From Planctomycetota bacterium (GTDB taxonomy: Bacteria > Planctomycetota > Phycisphaerae > Phycisphaerales > UBA1924): a stretch of DNA of 64,000 nucleotides. The number at the start of each line of letters is the position of its first letter. Position 1 is the stretch's first letter. Positions 25,086 to 34,583 of the stretch are shown here, piece after piece. Location of the stretch: contig JAJRPN010000006.1 of assembly GCA_024280755.1 (NCBI GenBank), positions 62,001 to 126,000 on the forward strand, written 5' to 3'. A program made the position numbers and the translations under genes. The notes below the pieces were generated by a model that had not been told where the DNA came from, did no database searches, and was given only the letters and a program-made list of their open reading frames with translations.

Positions 25086-26105
25086 TTAGTGATTTCCTTT
25101 AAATAGCCGCTCTGCAATAATTGGCCCGATCGAAGGTGACTCTGGTTGGGTGTGATACTTGATCACGGGAGATTTCCCGCTCGATTTGATCAGTTCAATT
25201 TCTTCTTTTCCAGTCGCGTGAATCGCAAGTAGACTAGTCCACTTAATCGACTTCGTTGAGCCCCCTAAATCATCGAACATGAGTAGCCGTTTATCTGTCA
25301 ACACAACGCATCCCGAATAAATCACTTTATACTTATTGATTGATTCCCCGTTAGTACGGATTTTCCTTGTCTCATACCAATCCGCCCATTCCGCATGGTA
25401 CGCATCTTCTCCTGCATCAAGTCGAATTTTCTTAACCGTTATTCGAGTCAAAGGTTTGTTTATTACCTCCCAGCGATGCTGTGCAGCATCTATCAATCGC
25501 TGCGTTCTATTGTCAAACGACATTTCTATGCGGAGAGCCTTCGCCATTTGGTGAACTCTCTGGTACTCGTGTGGAGTCAGCAAATCATCCTCAAGCATTT
25601 CAGCTATGTGCGATTGAAGAACCCCAGACACTGTTTCAACATATGTCTCTTTTGTATCTCTGAGTCCAATTTGCTTTGCGAATTTGCTAAGCCGAGCAGC
25701 TTCTTCTTTTTCTAATCCCTCTGGACCTACAGAAATCAGAAGACGATTGATAAATACTTCGCTTCCAACGCTTTGGATGATTTTATCGATTTCTTCTTTC
25801 TGCAATCTGAAGATTGCGACATATTCCTTAGCAAAGGCTTTTTCAGAAGCATCGAACTCTCCGTCTTGAAACAGATGGTACATAATCTCTCGAAACAAGC
25901 TGACCCACCGGCTATGAAATTCAGCGGCAATGTCCAACTCATATTCCTGCCCGATATACTCGATCATAGTGCGATCGAATGAGCCTTGAAGGACTAGGTT
26001 CTTTGCTCGGATAAACGCATTCTCTTTTGGGTCATCACCAAAGTAGCGTTGTAGCCGTGAGCGTTCAATGAGTCGTTCTGGTGGTATAGGGAGTGAGATG
26101 GTCAT
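25086..26105 (-). CDS. TerB-like/PH-like domain protein, unknown function
   Basis: 339 residues, soluble. The first 200 residues are helical, with acidic segments resembling TerB-type domains (MYHLFQDGEFDASEKAFAKE; MLEDDLLTPHEYQRVHQMA). The last 100 residues are beta-rich (YSGCVVLTDKRLLMFDD ... IKWTSLLAIHATG), in the style of bacterial PH-like domains that sense membrane or stress. Base composition looks more AT-rich than the neighbours and codon choice is less uniform, which may mean transfer. The family calls are by eye only. Confidence 0.6.
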   Translation of the reverse strand: MTISLPIPPERLIERSRLQRYFGDDPKENAFIRAKNLVLQGSFDRTMIEYIGQEYELDIAAEFHSRWVSLFREIMYHLFQDGEFDASEKAFAKEYVAIFRLQKEEIDKIIQSVGSEVFINRLLISVGPEGLEKEEAARLSKFAKQIGLRDTKETYVETVSGVLQSHIAEMLEDDLLTPHEYQRVHQMAKALRIEMSFDNRTQRLIDAAQHRWEVINKPLTRITVKKIRLDAGEDAYHAEWADWYETRKIRTNGESINKYKVIYSGCVVLTDKRLLMFDDLGGSTKSIKWTSLLAIHATGKEEIELIKSSGKSPVIKYHTQPESPSIGPIIAERLFKGNH

Positions 26106-26129
26106 GGAATCAATAGACCATATTCAAAT

Positions 26130-26152
26130 AAAAAAGCGACCCGGAGGCCGCT
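26130..26152 (-). terminator. Terminator of the DUF481 gene
   Basis: On the minus strand AGCGGCC / GGTCGCT (one G-U pair) closes a four-base loop and is followed by six T. It begins 30 bases after the DUF481 gene. Confidence 0.75.
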
Positions 26153-26181
26153 GATTGAGGGGTTGATTTGACGAAGTTGGT

Positions 26182-27117
26182 TTAGAACTTCCAGCCGAGG
26201 CCCATGTAGTAGTTGACATCGTTTGGCTTGAAGCCGGAGCCTGGTTGGGAATCATGGCGATGCTCGAGACCGGCGTTGAGGGTCATGCCGGATTCTTTGT
26301 CCATGATGACTTCGATGCCTGCGCTGTTGTTCCAGCGGAACTCGCCGAAATCATCGAAGCTTGGGTAGTAGGTCGTCGATGCGGCGAGTTTGGTGTTCTC
26401 GGAATACTGGTGCGTCCAGTCGAGGCCCAAGAGTCCTTCGGGGATGAACTCTTCATCTGCGGTGCCGCCGGATTCGTATGACCCGCCGAGACCAGCACGA
26501 CCGATGAGGGTTGTTTTGTCATCGTTGATGAACTCATAGCCAACACCGAACGCGCCCGAGAGGCGATGCTCCCAGCTTTGGAACTCTTCGTACTCGTACT
26601 TGCCTTGGGCGAAGTAGCGCCACTTGGAATCGGTCAACCAATCGTTGTTGATTGCGATCTCGCCACGCGAGGTGGTTTTATCACTGTCGGTTGTGCCGTA
26701 GATGTAGGAGAGGGAGAGGGAAGTTTCATACTTGGAGGTATTGCGTTGTCCAGCGAGTGCGGCGCGTGCGCTGAGGTTTTCGGTGTTGCCCGATGCGCCG
26801 TTGATGCCAACATTGGCGGTCCATTCCCAGCCGTCAGACCATGATGATGGGTCGGCAGGAACATCCGCTTCTTCTTCAGGCTGGATTCTGTTGGTGGTTT
26901 GGGCCGTGGTGACGACAGCGATCTCGGTGCCGGTGAGTGCGGCGACTTCTGCTTGTGCTGTTTCGAGTTCCGCCTTTGCATTCTCGAAGGCGATGCGTGC
27001 CGACTCGAGGCGTTCGAGGGCTGTGGTGTTGTCTGCTGCAAACGAAGTGTTTGCGATCCCTGCTGCGATAAAGATCATCGCAGCCCGATTCTTTTGATTC
27101 ATCCGGTTCATACTCAT
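26182..27117 (-). CDS. DUF481-type outer-membrane barrel protein
   Basis: 311 residues. Signal peptide, then a short coiled-coil stretch (ALERLESARIAFENAKAELE), a Pro/Asp linker, and a beta-barrel domain of the DUF481/YdiY kind: WEWTANVGINGASGNTENLS, SLSLSYIYGTTDSDKTTSRG, YFAQGKYEYEEF and a C-terminal VNYYMGLGWKF ending in Phe. It sits in the outer membrane; function in the family is unknown. ATG at 27117 follows AGGTGG; a GTG 12 bases upstream is less likely. Confidence 0.85.
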   Translation of the reverse strand: MSMNRMNQKNRAAMIFIAAGIANTSFAADNTTALERLESARIAFENAKAELETAQAEVAALTGTEIAVVTTAQTTNRIQPEEEADVPADPSSWSDGWEWTANVGINGASGNTENLSARAALAGQRNTSKYETSLSLSYIYGTTDSDKTTSRGEIAINNDWLTDSKWRYFAQGKYEYEEFQSWEHRLSGAFGVGYEFINDDKTTLIGRAGLGGSYESGGTADEEFIPEGLLGLDWTHQYSENTKLAASTTYYPSFDDFGEFRWNNSAGIEVIMDKESGMTLNAGLEHRHDSQPGSGFKPNDVNYYMGLGWKF

Positions 27118-27152
27118 TGTTGGTTCCACCTGTATTGTGTGCCTATCTCGTG

Positions 27153-27171
27153 CTTTCTAGTCCCTAGAAAG
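27153..27171. promoter_or_regulatory. Small perfect inverted repeat between divergent genes
   Basis: CTTTCTAG TCC CTAGAAAG, an 8-bp perfect repeat with a 3-base centre, 36 bases upstream of the DUF481 gene start. Could be an operator; no regulator gene is adjacent. Confidence 0.3.
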
Positions 27172-27283
27172 TCCCTTCGCTCCATCCCCGAAACGATGGG
27201 AAGGAGAGGGAAGGCGGGCAGGGTGAAAAAGTCAACTGATTACTGGGTGAAACCCCCAGAGACATATCCCGTATGCTATTGAT

Positions 27284-27982
27284 GTGCCTCGATCACATAT
27301 CTGCCCATCCTGCCTGACAGAACTCGCAAGAATTCGCGCAATCCCTGATGAACACTATGGTTTACCGATCGTGGTGTGCCCAGGGTGCCAACTGGCATGC
27401 GTGCGGACGAAGCATCCGGATCAACAGTTCTGGCGTGTGTTTCGAAGAACCTGGGTGACCATTCGGCTAGTGATCGCCAAGGTTATCCTGGTCATCTTGA
27501 TGTCGCTTTTGATGTGGGGACTTGTGTATTGGTCTGCTGATTTGTACACGGATTACCGGGGGAACTTTCATTTTATTGACCCGTTTGTGTCTGGTCATTT
27601 CGAGACCACGCTTGGGGCGTGGGGATTGCCTTTGGCTGCGATTGCAATCGGGTGCAGCATTCGGCTCGTGTTCCTGCACCTGAGGGCATGGGTGCCGATT
27701 TTGATGGTGTTGGTGCTCACTGCTTTTTTCACAACACTTGATTTCACCGTTGGACATCTATTCAACGCAATCGCTCAGATTGGATCATTCCGTTCGCAAA
27801 TCGATATCCCGTCCGCAAGTGAGATGATCTTGCGTGGGCAGTTCTTCGCGATGTTGGCTGGATTAGCGATCATTGGTTTAGTCCCAGCAGTGTTGTTGCG
27901 TCGATCGGTAGAGCGGAGTGGCGCCAAACGATTCCGTAAAATCCGAAAGAAACTGCGCAAGCGCAGATCGCATGATGATTGA
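27284..27982 (+). CDS. Membrane protein with N-terminal zinc ribbon
   Basis: 232 residues, unknown function. N-terminal CPSC ... CPGC ribbon (residues 7-35), then about four membrane segments (VIAKVILVILMSLLMWGLVY; LGAWGLPLAAIAIGC; VPILMVLVLTAFFTTLDF; FFAMLAGLAIIGLVPAVLL) and a strongly basic tail (RFRKIRKKLRKRRSHDD). The GTG start is read as the only well-placed start. It is followed 17 bases later by a second gene of the same design, probably co-transcribed. Confidence 0.7.
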   Translation: MPRSHICPSCLTELARIRAIPDEHYGLPIVVCPGCQLACVRTKHPDQQFWRVFRRTWVTIRLVIAKVILVILMSLLMWGLVYWSADLYTDYRGNFHFIDPFVSGHFETTLGAWGLPLAAIAIGCSIRLVFLHLRAWVPILMVLVLTAFFTTLDFTVGHLFNAIAQIGSFRSQIDIPSASEMILRGQFFAMLAGLAIIGLVPAVLLRRSVERSGAKRFRKIRKKLRKRRSHDD

Positions 27983-27999
27983 TCCGAGTTGGAGTATAC

Positions 28000-28893
28000 A
28001 TGATGGCCGAGAATGAGACACCAGTGAAAGATGGAATGATGTCCGAGCACATCCGGGCGGACCGCGCGTGCATTGGGTGCGGGTTTAACCTGTATGGGCA
28101 GTCGGTGACCAAGGAAGAACACTATGGCTTGGCCATCGCTCGTTGCCCAGAGTGCGGCGAGGTTGCTGCCCTTCAAACCTACCCGACCATGTCCCACTGG
28201 GTGAATCGGTTCCGGGCGTTGCTCGCGGGGTTTTGGGTCATTGTGCTGCTCATTGCGTTTGTCATCCAGGTCTTAATCGTCGCGGCCTTCGCCGACAGCG
28301 TTTCTCGCGATGTCAGTGATCCGCTTGCAAAGAAAATTGGTGAAGTGTATTACAACTGGGCCGAGGAAAACGGAACAACAACAAGCATCGCAGGATGGGC
28401 AACCACCCCAGAAGCATACTACCAATGGGTGCAAATCCCGAGCGATTGGGCCGATGAGCATCTCGATGCTATTGTCGCTGACTATGGAGGGCTTTGGAGT
28501 ACTTTTGATCGTTCGAATATGATCTATGTGATCCCTGCGTGGATGGTCGTGTTTTTAGCCGGGGTGTTCTGGAGCATCGTCTTACTCGGGGCGACCCGAA
28601 AGCGAGCCACCATTGTGCCACTCGCAGCAAGCGCGCTTGTCCTTGTGCTGACATACATCGAGTTTCCCTCATCAATGTTCATCGTTCCTCAAGCATCTGA
28701 TGTCGCCAAAGAGTTGTATGCTCATATCATGGCTCCGATCGCGATCATTGTCCAGTTGCCAGCGTTATTCATCGGCGTGTTCTTTGGGCGAAAGATCGCG
28801 CGTTGGATTATTCTGCTCACACTGCCTCCACGCAGTCGGGTTTCGCTCTCGATCCTTTGGACGCGCGATGGGCTTGATCTTCCTAGGCCATAA
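28000..28893 (+). CDS. Membrane protein with N-terminal zinc ribbon
   Basis: 297 residues, unknown function. The ribbon CIGCGFNLYGQ ... CPECGEVAAL is followed by HWVNRF and four membrane segments (ALLAGFWVIVLLIAFVIQVL; IPAWMVVFLAGVFWSIVLL; ATIVPLAASALVLVLTYI; APIAIIVQLPALFIGVFFG). An exported loop of about 90 residues lies between the first two. ATG at 28000 follows GGAG by five bases. It reads like a paralogue of the gene just upstream. Confidence 0.72.
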   Translation: MMAENETPVKDGMMSEHIRADRACIGCGFNLYGQSVTKEEHYGLAIARCPECGEVAALQTYPTMSHWVNRFRALLAGFWVIVLLIAFVIQVLIVAAFADSVSRDVSDPLAKKIGEVYYNWAEENGTTTSIAGWATTPEAYYQWVQIPSDWADEHLDAIVADYGGLWSTFDRSNMIYVIPAWMVVFLAGVFWSIVLLGATRKRATIVPLAASALVLVLTYIEFPSSMFIVPQASDVAKELYAHIMAPIAIIVQLPALFIGVFFGRKIARWIILLTLPPRSRVSLSILWTRDGLDLPRP

Positions 28894-28913
28894 TCGGGTT
28901 CATGTATACACAA

Positions 28914-28940
28914 AAAAGCCCGCTCCATGTGGAGCGGGCT
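28914..28940 (-). terminator. Terminator of dnaK
   Basis: AGCCCGCTCC / GGAGCGGGCT hairpin with an ATGT loop. On the minus strand it is followed by six T, 23 bases past the dnaK stop. Confidence 0.9.
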
Positions 28941-28962
28941 GTGCGTTGGAGTATCAGATGGT

Positions 28963-30867
28963 TTAGTCGGCGTCTTTGACTTCAAAATCTGCATCAATGA
29001 CATCTGGGTCATCATTGCTCGCAGCGGACGCATCGGCTTCTGGCGCCTCGCCTGCTTCGGCTGCGCTCGCTTCATAGATCACCTTACCAAGTTCCATCGA
29101 TGCCGCTTCGAGTTCTTTCAAACCTGCTTCGATTGCTTCCTTGGTGATCGAATCATCCTTGAGCTTGGACTCAAGCCCTGAGATCGCTGCTTCGATCGAG
29201 CTGCGGATTTCAGGTGTGACCTTTTCTCCATGCTCTTCGAGGCTCTTGCGGGTTTGGGCGATCGTGCCATCTGCACGGTTCTTGAGATCAACGAGTTCAC
29301 GCCGCTTCTTGTCTTCCTCAGCGTGAGCCTCGGCGTCGGCCTTCATCTTGTCGATCTCGCCAGCGTCCAACCCGCCCGAGTTCTCGATACGAATGTCGGC
29401 CTTCTTGCCCGTGCCCTTGTCGGTCGCCGTGACTTGAAGGATGCCGTTGGCATCGAGTGCAAACTCAACCTCGATCTGAGGCGTGCCACGAGCGGCAGGC
29501 GGGATATCAGCAAGCTCAAACATGCCCAGTGTGCGGTTGTCCTTGGCAAACTCACGCTCGCCCTGAAGCACATGGATCTGAACCGATGGCTGATTATCCG
29601 CAGCGGTCGAGAAGGTTTCCTTCTTGCTCGTTGGGATGGTTGTGTTGCGTTCGATGAGCTTGGTCATTACGCCGCCCATTGTTTCGACACCGAGTGACAA
29701 CGGGGTCACATCGAGAAGGAGAACATCCTTCACATCGCCGCTGAGCACGCCGCCCTGAACAGCAGCGCCGATGGCGACTACTTCGTCGGGGTTCACAGAA
29801 CGGTTTGGCTCTTTACCAAAGAGTTCCTTGACGATTTCTTGCACCTTAGGCATCCGCGTCGAGCCACCAACAATAACGACTTCGTCGATCTTGGAGATGT
29901 CAATCCCGGCATCCTTGATCGCATCAAGACATGGCTTCTTCACGCGGTTGAAGAGATCATCACAGAGTGTTTCAAACTTCGAGCGTGAGAGCGTCTGCTG
30001 GAGATGCTTGGGGCCGCTATCAGTCGCGGTGATGAACGGCAGGTTGATCGTGGTTTCCTGTGAGTTGGAAAGCTCGATCTTCGCCTTTTCAGCAGCTTCC
30101 TTGAGGCGCTGCATCGCCATCGGGTCGCCGGTCAGGTCGACACCCTCAGCCTTACGGAACTCCTCAGCGATGAAATCAATCAATCGCTGGTCCCAGTCGT
30201 CGCCACCCAGGTGGGTGTCGCCATTGGTCGAGAGCACTTCGAATACACCATCACCAACATCGAGGATCGATACATCGAATGTACCACCACCGAGGTCGAA
30301 GACCGCGATCTTTTCGTTCGCTTGTTTTTCGAGACCATACGCCAAAGCCGCAGCGGTTGGCTCGTTGATGATCCGCTTGACACTCAAGCCCGCGATCTCA
30401 CCCGCGTCCTTGGTGGCCTGGCGCTGAGCATCGTTAAAATATGCCGGCACGGTTATCACCGCTTCGGTGACGGTTTCGCCGAGGTAATCTTCAGCGGTGC
30501 GTTTGAGCTCGCCGAGGATCATCGCCGAGATTTGTTGAGGCGTGAACTCTTCATCGCGGATCTTCACCTTGACAAAGTCTTCCGCGCCGCCGGTGAGGGT
30601 ATAGGGGATGAGTTTCTCTTCCGAGCCCACCTCGCTATGACGCCGACCCATGAACCGCTTGATCGAGAAGACCGTGTTCTGCGGGTTGGTCACCTGCTGG
30701 TGTTTGGCCTGTTGCCCGACAAGGCGTTCGCCCTTTTCGGTGAACCCGACGACCGATGGGGTCGTGCGGTTGCCTGAGCTATTAATAAGAACCTTTGGGG
30801 TGTCGCCTTCCATGACAGCGACGACCGAGTTGGTTGTTCCGAGGTCGATTCCAATGATTTTTCCCAT
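28963..30867 (-). CDS. dnaK: Chaperone DnaK (Hsp70)
   Basis: 634 residues, full length. The ATPase domain begins [17 protein letters not shown] and holds [45 protein letters not shown] and [14 protein letters not shown]. The substrate domain has [16 protein letters not shown], and the lid ends in an acidic [10 protein letters not shown] tail. It binds exposed hydrophobic segments of unfolded proteins with DnaJ/GrpE. GGAG precedes the ATG. grpE and dnaJ are not adjacent. The upstream region is short and abuts palindromic element E; no full CIRCE operator is present. Confidence 0.98.
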   Translation of the reverse strand: MGKIIGIDLGTTNSVVAVMEGDTPKVLINSSGNRTTPSVVGFTEKGERLVGQQAKHQQVTNPQNTVFSIKRFMGRRHSEVGSEEKLIPYTLTGGAEDFVKVKIRDEEFTPQQISAMILGELKRTAEDYLGETVTEAVITVPAYFNDAQRQATKDAGEIAGLSVKRIINEPTAAALAYGLEKQANEKIAVFDLGGGTFDVSILDVGDGVFEVLSTNGDTHLGGDDWDQRLIDFIAEEFRKAEGVDLTGDPMAMQRLKEAAEKAKIELSNSQETTINLPFITATDSGPKHLQQTLSRSKFETLCDDLFNRVKKPCLDAIKDAGIDISKIDEVVIVGGSTRMPKVQEIVKELFGKEPNRSVNPDEVVAIGAAVQGGVLSGDVKDVLLLDVTPLSLGVETMGGVMTKLIERNTTIPTSKKETFSTAADNQPSVQIHVLQGEREFAKDNRTLGMFELADIPPAARGTPQIEVEFALDANGILQVTATDKGTGKKADIRIENSGGLDAGEIDKMKADAEAHAEEDKKRRELVDLKNRADGTIAQTRKSLEEHGEKVTPEIRSSIEAAISGLESKLKDDSITKEAIEAGLKELEAASMELGKVIYEASAAEAGEAPEADASAASNDDPDVIDADFEVKDAD

Positions 30868-31061
30868 GATAAGTCTCCTTCAAGTCAATCCCAAATGCAG
30901 GCTGTGAGCCGACTAGGGACAGTGGTTTTCGTGGTTCGTCGCCAGAAGAGTTGCAACTCCCGTGCCATTGAATTGGCGACAATTCGGGCTATTCCAGCCC
31001 GCTAGAAGCCCATTCGGGTGCCCAATTTGCACTCTCCTGTCAGTTTGGCAGAGCTTGATCA

Positions 31062-31210
31062 CCCCTCCCTGCGCCCCGCGGGGAGGGGTCGAACAAAGTG
31101 AGACGGAGGGGTGTCTTTGTACTTCTTCTCTTACTGATACTGATTTTTAAAGATCAAGACACCCCTCCGTCTGCTTCGCAGCCACCTCCCCGCGGGGCGC
31201 AGGGAGGGGC
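31062..31210 (+). repeat. Palindromic element E, upstream of dnaK
   Basis: L arm CCCCTCCC, core TGCGCCCCGC, GGGGAGG, TCGAACAAAGTGAGACGG; R arm CCTCCGTC, CTGC-TTC-GCAG, CCACCTCCCC, core GCGGGGCGCA, GGGAGGGG. The spacer includes CTTCTCTTACTGATACTGA, shared with element F at 34.4 kb. A decayed R-arm remnant follows at about 31245-31300, running into the end of the next gene. With the dnaK leader (30868-31061) this fills the 430-base gap. Confidence 0.85.
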
Positions 31211-31296
31211 AGAAAAAAAAGCCCTCTCAGTCATGCTGCGTATGCCACGAAATACCCTATGGGTGCTCTCCCCGGAGGCCCGGAAGAGGCGAAAAA

Positions 31297-32547
31297 TTAT
31301 TTGTAACCCAACGCGGCCTTAAGCACCGGATCATTGCCCGCGAAGAAATCGGCTGATTCGACCTCAACAGGCACATCTGGATAGACGGCATCGAGGTCTT
31401 CGTCGAATCGCTGGAACCACTTGGTCGAATGCGAAACGACCAGCTTGGAGTTGGGGAGGGTAAAGGATTGGATCTCGCCAAAGTGGTTGGGCTTGCCGCC
31501 GGTGGGTTCGCCGATCAGCACTGCCCCTGCTCGATCTCGAAGCTGATGGGCGTTGCTCATTGCGGAGCTATAGGTGTATCGAGAGATCAGTGTGATGATA
31601 TTGCCAGGGTTGCTAAACCGTTCTGATTCTTTGAGCGTATCGATCATGGGCCACAATACCGTTTCGTCGCCGCCGCCATTAAAACGCAGGTCGATCACGA
31701 GGCGTTGAGCATCGAACTCTTCCGATTTTTCCATGATGAACTTGATGAGCAACTCCATCGGAAAGTCTTTGGCGTTCTTGCATTTGTTGTAGGCAAGATA
31801 CATGGCCTTCGACTCGGGGAGGAAGTCCGTTTGATAATCACCATTGGCTTTGCGATACATCAAAGGCATGCCATTTTCAAGGTTTTGAGCAAAGCTCACC
31901 CATGATGGACGAATGGTCGGTACCGTGCAATCAAGCGTCACAACGCGCTCGCCTGCTGCATCCCTGATCGTGAGCGGATAGGTCTTTGCATCAAACGCGT
32001 CTGCGAGTCCAACCGCTGCCAATGCGGGTAGCAGCGTGATGTATGAACTGCCCGCGTTCATCAAACGCGAGTTGTTTTCGTATCCAAAGAGCACGCTGAT
32101 TTTCTCAAAGGCCTCAGCGGCATTCGTATCGCCAAACCCGATGATCTGTGCGCCGACGAGTTCCTTATTTAGAGCGGTGGCTGCTGAGATAAACACGCCA
32201 TCGGCAAGCACAACGCACTGGATCGGCAGGCGGTGCATGGTTTTGGAAGCAGCATTGATCTCGATATTCGTATGCGAATCGCCACCCATCGCGACAAGCC
32301 GATTGAGTTCGATGATGATCTGCGCATCGTCAAGCATTGGAATCTGTTGGGAGAGCGTGTCGAAAGCCTCTTCAAACTCTTGGGCTGTGTGCTTGGTATA
32401 AAAATCTGGATGCTTAGCGAGCAGGTTCTGGGCAAGCACCTTGATGTCCGTCTGCCAAAGCTCGGTGGTCATCTGCCCATGCGCAGGCATACACAGCATC
32501 CCGAGGAGTGCAACGAAGAGAGTAATCCGATTGAAGGTAGAAGCCAT
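31297..32547 (-). CDS. Exported S41-family peptidase-like protein
   Basis: 416 residues. Signal peptide (ending AHG), a helical N-terminal domain (QDIKV-like helix bundle around 28-90), a PDZ-like middle (about 110-210) and an S41-like core with RLVIDLRFNGGGDETVLWP, ISRYTYSSAMSNAHQLRDRA (Ser-Ser at the nucleophile position) and VLIGEPTGGKPN. Only distantly similar to the S41 protein at 3471. Periplasmic hydrolysis of peptides is the family expectation. Its 3' end runs up to a decayed repeat remnant. Confidence 0.82.
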   Translation of the reverse strand: MASTFNRITLFVALLGMLCMPAHGQMTTELWQTDIKVLAQNLLAKHPDFYTKHTAQEFEEAFDTLSQQIPMLDDAQIIIELNRLVAMGGDSHTNIEINAASKTMHRLPIQCVVLADGVFISAATALNKELVGAQIIGFGDTNAAEAFEKISVLFGYENNSRLMNAGSSYITLLPALAAVGLADAFDAKTYPLTIRDAAGERVVTLDCTVPTIRPSWVSFAQNLENGMPLMYRKANGDYQTDFLPESKAMYLAYNKCKNAKDFPMELLIKFIMEKSEEFDAQRLVIDLRFNGGGDETVLWPMIDTLKESERFSNPGNIITLISRYTYSSAMSNAHQLRDRAGAVLIGEPTGGKPNHFGEIQSFTLPNSKLVVSHSTKWFQRFDEDLDAVYPDVPVEVESADFFAGNDPVLKAALGYK

Positions 32548-32650
32548 ACCCGTAGTATATCGCTGAAAAACCGGATATGTAGGGTGGTTTTACTCCCGGG
32601 TGCCATGTCTTGACCGTCTTCGGCAAGCAGTGGCGCCCTGGGCGATGGTT

Positions 32651-34126
32651 TTACTGTCCCTGTGCTAATGAGAAGCCAGGTACGCCGTCGTACATACGGA
32701 TCGGGATGAACTCTGTCACCGTGAACTTCTCAGCGATCTTGGCAAGCAAGTGAACCGTTGGGCCCTGTCCGATCACAGTGCCCTCCTTGAGCTCAAATCG
32801 CACGCAGCATTCGTTGACTAGCTCGGTGTATGGCGAGCCCGTCGGCCAGACCTGTGTACCACGGTTGGAGATCACCGAAAGCTTAAACGGCGTGGTTCCG
32901 CACAGCCGTTGGAGTTTGGCTGCAAGATCGAGTGGAGTCAGTGTGGTCTCAAGGAAGATATCTGCGCCGCACACGGTCGTCAAGACCTGCTCGTGGGTGG
33001 TCATCATCAGATTCACGCTCGGGCGGACCGGAGGCGTGTGCGAAATCTCATCACTCGCAGGCACGGCTGCGCCTTCAATGGTCTCTGGGTTCTTGCCTAG
33101 GTTCTGGGCAATCGCTGCAGCAAAGGCTTTGGTTCCCACAGGCTCGCCCTTACCTTTGACATCACCCGTATGCACACCTGATTCGAGTGTGTAGAGGAGT
33201 GAGTTCTCGATAATCGCTGCGGTCTTACGCATCCCGATATGACGGAGCATGATCAAGCCCGAAAGCATCAAACTCGTTGGGTTGGCGAGGTCTTGACCTG
33301 CGATATCGGGCGCAGTCCCATGGACGGCTTCGAAGATACTGATTTGATCGCCAATGTTCGCAGATGGTGCAAAGCCCAATCCGCCGACGAGTCCCGCTGC
33401 AAGGTCAGACACAATGTCGCCCTGCAGGTTGGTCAGCACGATCATCTTGTACTTGTCTGGGCGAAGCACCAGGTTCATGCACAGCGCGTCGATGATGACA
33501 TCTTCGGTTTCGATCTCTGGGAAATCTTGCGAGATGAACTTGAAGCGATCGAGGAATGTCCCGTCGGTCATCTTCATGATGTTGGCTTTGTGCCCACAGG
33601 TGACCCGGTCGATCCCGAAGGCTGTCGCGGTCTCGAAGGCGAAGCGGTTGATCTGGTCGCACCCTGGGGTGGTGATGATCCGCTTGGCGGTGTAGGCGTC
33701 GGGGGTGAGCCGATGTTCGATCCCGCCGTAGGTGTCTTCTACATTTTCACGGACGACATAAAAATCCACAGGCACACCCGCACGCGAGTACACGGTTTCT
33801 ACGCCGGGGAGTGTCTGGAAGTGACGCAGGTTGGCGAAGGCGCCGAAGGTCTTGCGGAGGGTCACATTGATCGATTTGCCCCCGCCCCCGATCGGCGTGC
33901 CCATTGGCCCCTTGTACAGGATTCCGGTGGTTTCGATGGTTTCGATCGCTTCATCGGTCATCCCACGGGTATCGCCATCGTTGAAGACCTTGCGACCCAT
34001 GTCGACTTGGGTGAACTCAACATGATCGAGCACGCCCGCTGCCTGAAAGATGCTCAGGCAGGCCTTGGTGATCTCGGGTCCGATGCCGTCGCCGGGTGCG
34101 AGTGCGATTGTGAGTTTGTCAGCCAT
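32651..34126 (-). CDS. icd: Isocitrate dehydrogenase (long form with C-terminal extension)
   Basis: 491 residues. Oxidative decarboxylation of isocitrate in the TCA cycle. The beta-decarboxylating dehydrogenase core (about 1-335) has APGDGIGPEI, KSINVTLRKTFGAFANLR, VRENVEDTYGGIEHR, MIVLTNLQGDIVSDLAAGLVGG and EAVHGTAPDIAGQDLANPTS. About 140 further residues follow, as in the Thermus/Rickettsia-type enzymes. After HGTAP the residues are Asp-Ile, where NADP enzymes such as that of E. coli have Lys-Tyr, so NAD+ is the predicted coenzyme. ATG at 34126 follows AGGTGA; 34 more upstream codons are open but unlike the family. Confidence 0.93.
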   Translation of the reverse strand: MADKLTIALAPGDGIGPEITKACLSIFQAAGVLDHVEFTQVDMGRKVFNDGDTRGMTDEAIETIETTGILYKGPMGTPIGGGGKSINVTLRKTFGAFANLRHFQTLPGVETVYSRAGVPVDFYVVRENVEDTYGGIEHRLTPDAYTAKRIITTPGCDQINRFAFETATAFGIDRVTCGHKANIMKMTDGTFLDRFKFISQDFPEIETEDVIIDALCMNLVLRPDKYKMIVLTNLQGDIVSDLAAGLVGGLGFAPSANIGDQISIFEAVHGTAPDIAGQDLANPTSLMLSGLIMLRHIGMRKTAAIIENSLLYTLESGVHTGDVKGKGEPVGTKAFAAAIAQNLGKNPETIEGAAVPASDEISHTPPVRPSVNLMMTTHEQVLTTVCGADIFLETTLTPLDLAAKLQRLCGTTPFKLSVISNRGTQVWPTGSPYTELVNECCVRFELKEGTVIGQGPTVHLLAKIAEKFTVTEFIPIRMYDGVPGFSLAQGQ

Positions 34127-34298
34127 GTCTTCACCTTGTTTGGGGGGTTGGTTTTCTGGGTATACTTTTCCAGATCGGCACAATAGGTTCAATGGGTGAG
34201 CGGATGTAGGCTCTTCTTTGATGAACATGCTTCGTATCCAAGATTTCTTAAATCAGGGTGTCCCGATTCGCCGTCTCTGGCACAGTCGGGTCTTGTTG

Positions 34299-34513
34299 CC
34301 TTCCCCGGGCTTCGGGGGGGAGGTGGCATGCGAAGCGTGATGGAGGGGCTTTTTTATCCCTCCCTGCGCCCCGCGGGGAGGTGTCGAACGAGGTGAGACG
34401 GAGGGGTGTCTTGGTTTTTCTTCTTCTCTTACTGATACTGACTTCCAAAGACCAAGGCATGCCACCCCTCCGTCTGCTGCGCAGCCACCTCCCCGCGGGG
34501 CGTAGGGAGGGAT
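34299..34513 (+). repeat. Palindromic element F (compound)
   Basis: A partial arm (CCCCGGGCTTCGGGGGGGAGGT) is joined to a full unit. Its L arm is CCTCCC, core TGCGCCCCGC, GGGGAGGTG, TCGAACGAGGTGAGACGG. Its R arm is CCTCCGTC, CTGC-TGC-GCAG, CCACCTCCCC, core GCGGGGCGTA, GGGAGGG. The two cores differ by one base. The spacer is homologous to element E. Together with flanking unique sequence it fills the gap 34127-34583. Confidence 0.82.
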
Positions 34514-34583
34514 AAAACGAAAGGCCCTTTCGGCCACGAAGGTGCGACCAGCTTCCCATTGGTGCGGGGAAGGCGTAAGATAT

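Noticed and set aside
31026-31034. TTTGCACTC upstream of dnaK resembling half of a CIRCE (HrcA) operator
   Set aside because: The second half (GAGTGCTAA) is absent at the required 9-base spacing, so no operator is called.
33239-34186. 315-codon plus-strand frame opposite icd
   Set aside because: Shadow of the isocitrate dehydrogenase gene; composition follows the reverse strand and no family resemblance is seen.
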